Assembly: GCA_001899685.1 (NCBI GenBank)
Contig: MKWG01000045.1
Span: 232,331 to 296,330, forward strand
From: Sphingobacteriales bacterium 44-15
GTDB taxonomy: Bacteria > Bacteroidota > Bacteroidia > Chitinophagales > Chitinophagaceae
Reading direction: 5' to 3'
Length of the DNA stretch: 64,000 nt
Below, piece by piece: positions 62,798 to 64,000 of this stretch. The translations under genes were made by a program, and so were the position numbers. The notes under the pieces were generated by a model. The model had not been told where the DNA came from. It ran no database searches and saw nothing but the letters and a program-made list of their open reading frames with translations. Position 1 is the first letter of the stretch, and each line of letters opens with the position of its first letter.

Positions 62798-64000
62798 TTA
62801 CCACACCCTGCTCACCCTGATCAATCCCCCTGCTGAATTATTCAATAATTTCCCCCGGTCTATTGCCAGCTCGAAACCGATGCGGTAATTGTTCTTCAGC
62901 GGACGGTCGGCTGCTATATAGCCTGAAAACTGTTGTACCTTCTCAAAATAAGGGGGCGGGTAAATGATCCATCCGTTCCTGCCGGTAGGGCCGCCTGCGG
63001 CGTTGGTGGCGTAAGTGCCGAAATTAGTTGAAAAAGAAAGTTTGGTCTGCCAGCTCCATTTGCCAAGGAATCCCTCCATTCCTATATGTAATAGCTGCAC
63101 CCTGTTGTTCACAATATTCTCAAAGTCCCGCATCGCCTGCCCCGGTCGGGCATATTTACGCTGGGTCAGGAAGTTATTACCGATATTTTCACCTTCATAG
63201 GTCCATCCCTGCGCATAGGTATAGTTGTTATAGTAATCTTCGGCTCCCGAGATGGCCAGGCGGGGGGTATCCGGTTCACCGCCCTGGCTTTTGGAGCCAA
63301 AGTATTCCAGCAGTATCTTACACCAGCCGAAGGAAGCCTTCCCTTCCTCTTTCTTATTCCTGAATACTATCCCCCACAGTCCGTCTTTCAGGTTGCTGCC
63401 GTGATACAGCCCGCCTATATCATAAAAAAACTGGTGGTAGGCCATTATATTGAATGCATTAAAATCATACTGCACTCCCTGGTCAAGCGAGCCGAGATGA
63501 TTACCTATTTTGGAAGTAGGCAAAACCCAGCTTCCGTATGCCTTGCCTCTTACCACGTACCAGAACGATTCCAGGGTAGACAGGCCAAAGTCAGGCTCTA
63601 TCGACTTTTCGTGCCCCCACATCACTTGGTGGTTGATCCCCCCGTACAGCTTTAAGCGCCAGCCGGGCTTTCCTATACGGCCGTACAGGGAGGTCTGGTG
63701 ATACCAGGAATGCACCGAAGAATCTTTGCGGGTATACCTCAGGTGGGTCTCTCCAAACCATCCGTGGGCAAAGCTGCCTTTTAGGGCGACCAGCTTACCG
63801 GTGAGAGGGATATACCAGTATGCCGGTATGCTCAGCTCTATTTTAGGGATCCCTAATGCATTGCCCGACACGCCGAAAGACCCGGCGGAGAGGCTGCTGT
63901 CTGCCAGCCCGTCAATGTCTTTGGATCTTCCTGCTTTCAACTGGAAGATGCTGAGCCTTCCCTTCATATAAGCTTCCGTGAGAAGAAATTGGGCCTTATT
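62798..64000 (-). CDS. Wzi-like capsule assembly family outer-membrane protein (partial, N terminus outside)
   Basis: At least 400 residues; the minus-strand frame is open to the window edge (NKAQFLLTEAYMKGR before the internal Met), so the true start lies beyond 64000. The segments FLLTEAYMKGRLSIFQLKAG, ALGIPKIELSIPAYWYIPL and NRVQLLHIGMEGFLGKWSWQ, and many alternating strands fit the Wzi/capsule_assem_Wzi beta-barrel family, which in other bacteria anchors capsule at the surface. The gene converges with gdhA across the repeat gap. Confidence 0.82.
   Translation of the reverse strand, partial: NKAQFLLTEAYMKGRLSIFQLKAGRSKDIDGLADSSLSAGSFGVSGNALGIPKIELSIPAYWYIPLTGKLVALKGSFAHGWFGETHLRYTRKDSSVHSWYHQTSLYGRIGKPGWRLKLYGGINHQVMWGHEKSIEPDFGLSTLESFWYVVRGKAYGSWVLPTSKIGNHLGSLDQGVQYDFNAFNIMAYHQFFYDIGGLYHGSNLKDGLWGIVFRNKKEEGKASFGWCKILLEYFGSKSQGGEPDTPRLAISGAEDYYNNYTYAQGWTYEGENIGNNFLTQRKYARPGQAMRDFENIVNNRVQLLHIGMEGFLGKWSWQTKLSFSTNFGTYATNAAGGPTGRNGWIIYPPPYFEKVQQFSGYIAADRPLKNNYRIGFELAIDRGKLLNNSAGGLIRVSRVW

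Overview
The window reads as chromosomal DNA of a Bacteroidota bacterium, most likely of the Chitinophagales/Chitinophagaceae. Reasons: RpoB and RpoC have the lengths and motifs usual in this phylum; several promoters carry the Bacteroidota -7 element TAnnTTTG (clearest before rpoB, with TTG 19 nt upstream); Shine-Dalgarno sites are scarce; and the gene families fit (SdpR/SdpI, DUF4230 pairs, Tricorn-like S41 proteases, IcmF, FucP transporters, Wzi-like porins, a CarB without its C-terminal domain). No tRNA, rRNA, CRISPR array, prophage or intact transposase gene was recognised.

Layout: 1-3.4 kb, iron alcohol dehydrogenase, glutamine-amidotransferase-like hydrolase and aldehyde dehydrogenase, resembling a gamma-glutamylated amine degradation set. 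3.4-6.4 kb, accessory genes (ORF6N protein, lipoprotein and partner, Uma2 nuclease-like protein) and a REP-like repeat. 6.4-17.3 kb, SdpR/SdpI, amidase, Tricorn-like protease, UmuC, metallophosphoesterase and PepSY protein. 17.3-29.3 kb, DUF4230 pair, IspD, FkbM methyltransferase, M1 peptidase, sugar-phosphate transferase with a Gfo/Idh oxidoreductase, a Tat-exported oxidoreductase and a PfkB kinase. 29.3-38.4 kb, rpoB-rpoC and an OmpH/Skp-like gene. 38.6-48.4 kb, heptose kinase, beta-barrel protein, MFS transporter, broken DUF4160 next to DUF2442, two pseudouridine synthases, a decayed VapBC-type pair, RlmN and a sterol-desaturase family protein. 48.4-57.5 kb, fused isobutyryl-CoA mutase diverging from a probable L-fucose catabolic cluster (FAH hydrolase, mutarotase, SGNH hydrolase, amidohydrolase/lactonase, SDR, FucP). 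57.8-64 kb, carB, gdhA and a Wzi-like outer-membrane protein running off the end.

The most unusual feature is the intergenic DNA. Many gaps hold inverted repeats built from short degenerate words. Words of the GTGARACGTGAG type make a perfect 25-bp hairpin at 52864-52922, GTGAATAGTGAAT words make a perfect 17-bp hairpin between rpoB and rpoC, GTGATAAGTGGTTAGTGG words form a perfect 19-bp inverted repeat around a four-helix-bundle gene, and CACGAATGCACGAAT words form several more. The words differ from place to place but the architecture is alike. In two cases the repeat runs into a coding end and supplies or contains the stop codon, and in the RluB-like pseudouridine synthase similar word repeats are translated as a linker of about 100 residues. 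Separate REP/MITE-like elements share the terminal motif CATTTCAATTTTTCGC. I consider this word-repeat system the best candidate for something poorly described; its function is not visible from sequence alone.
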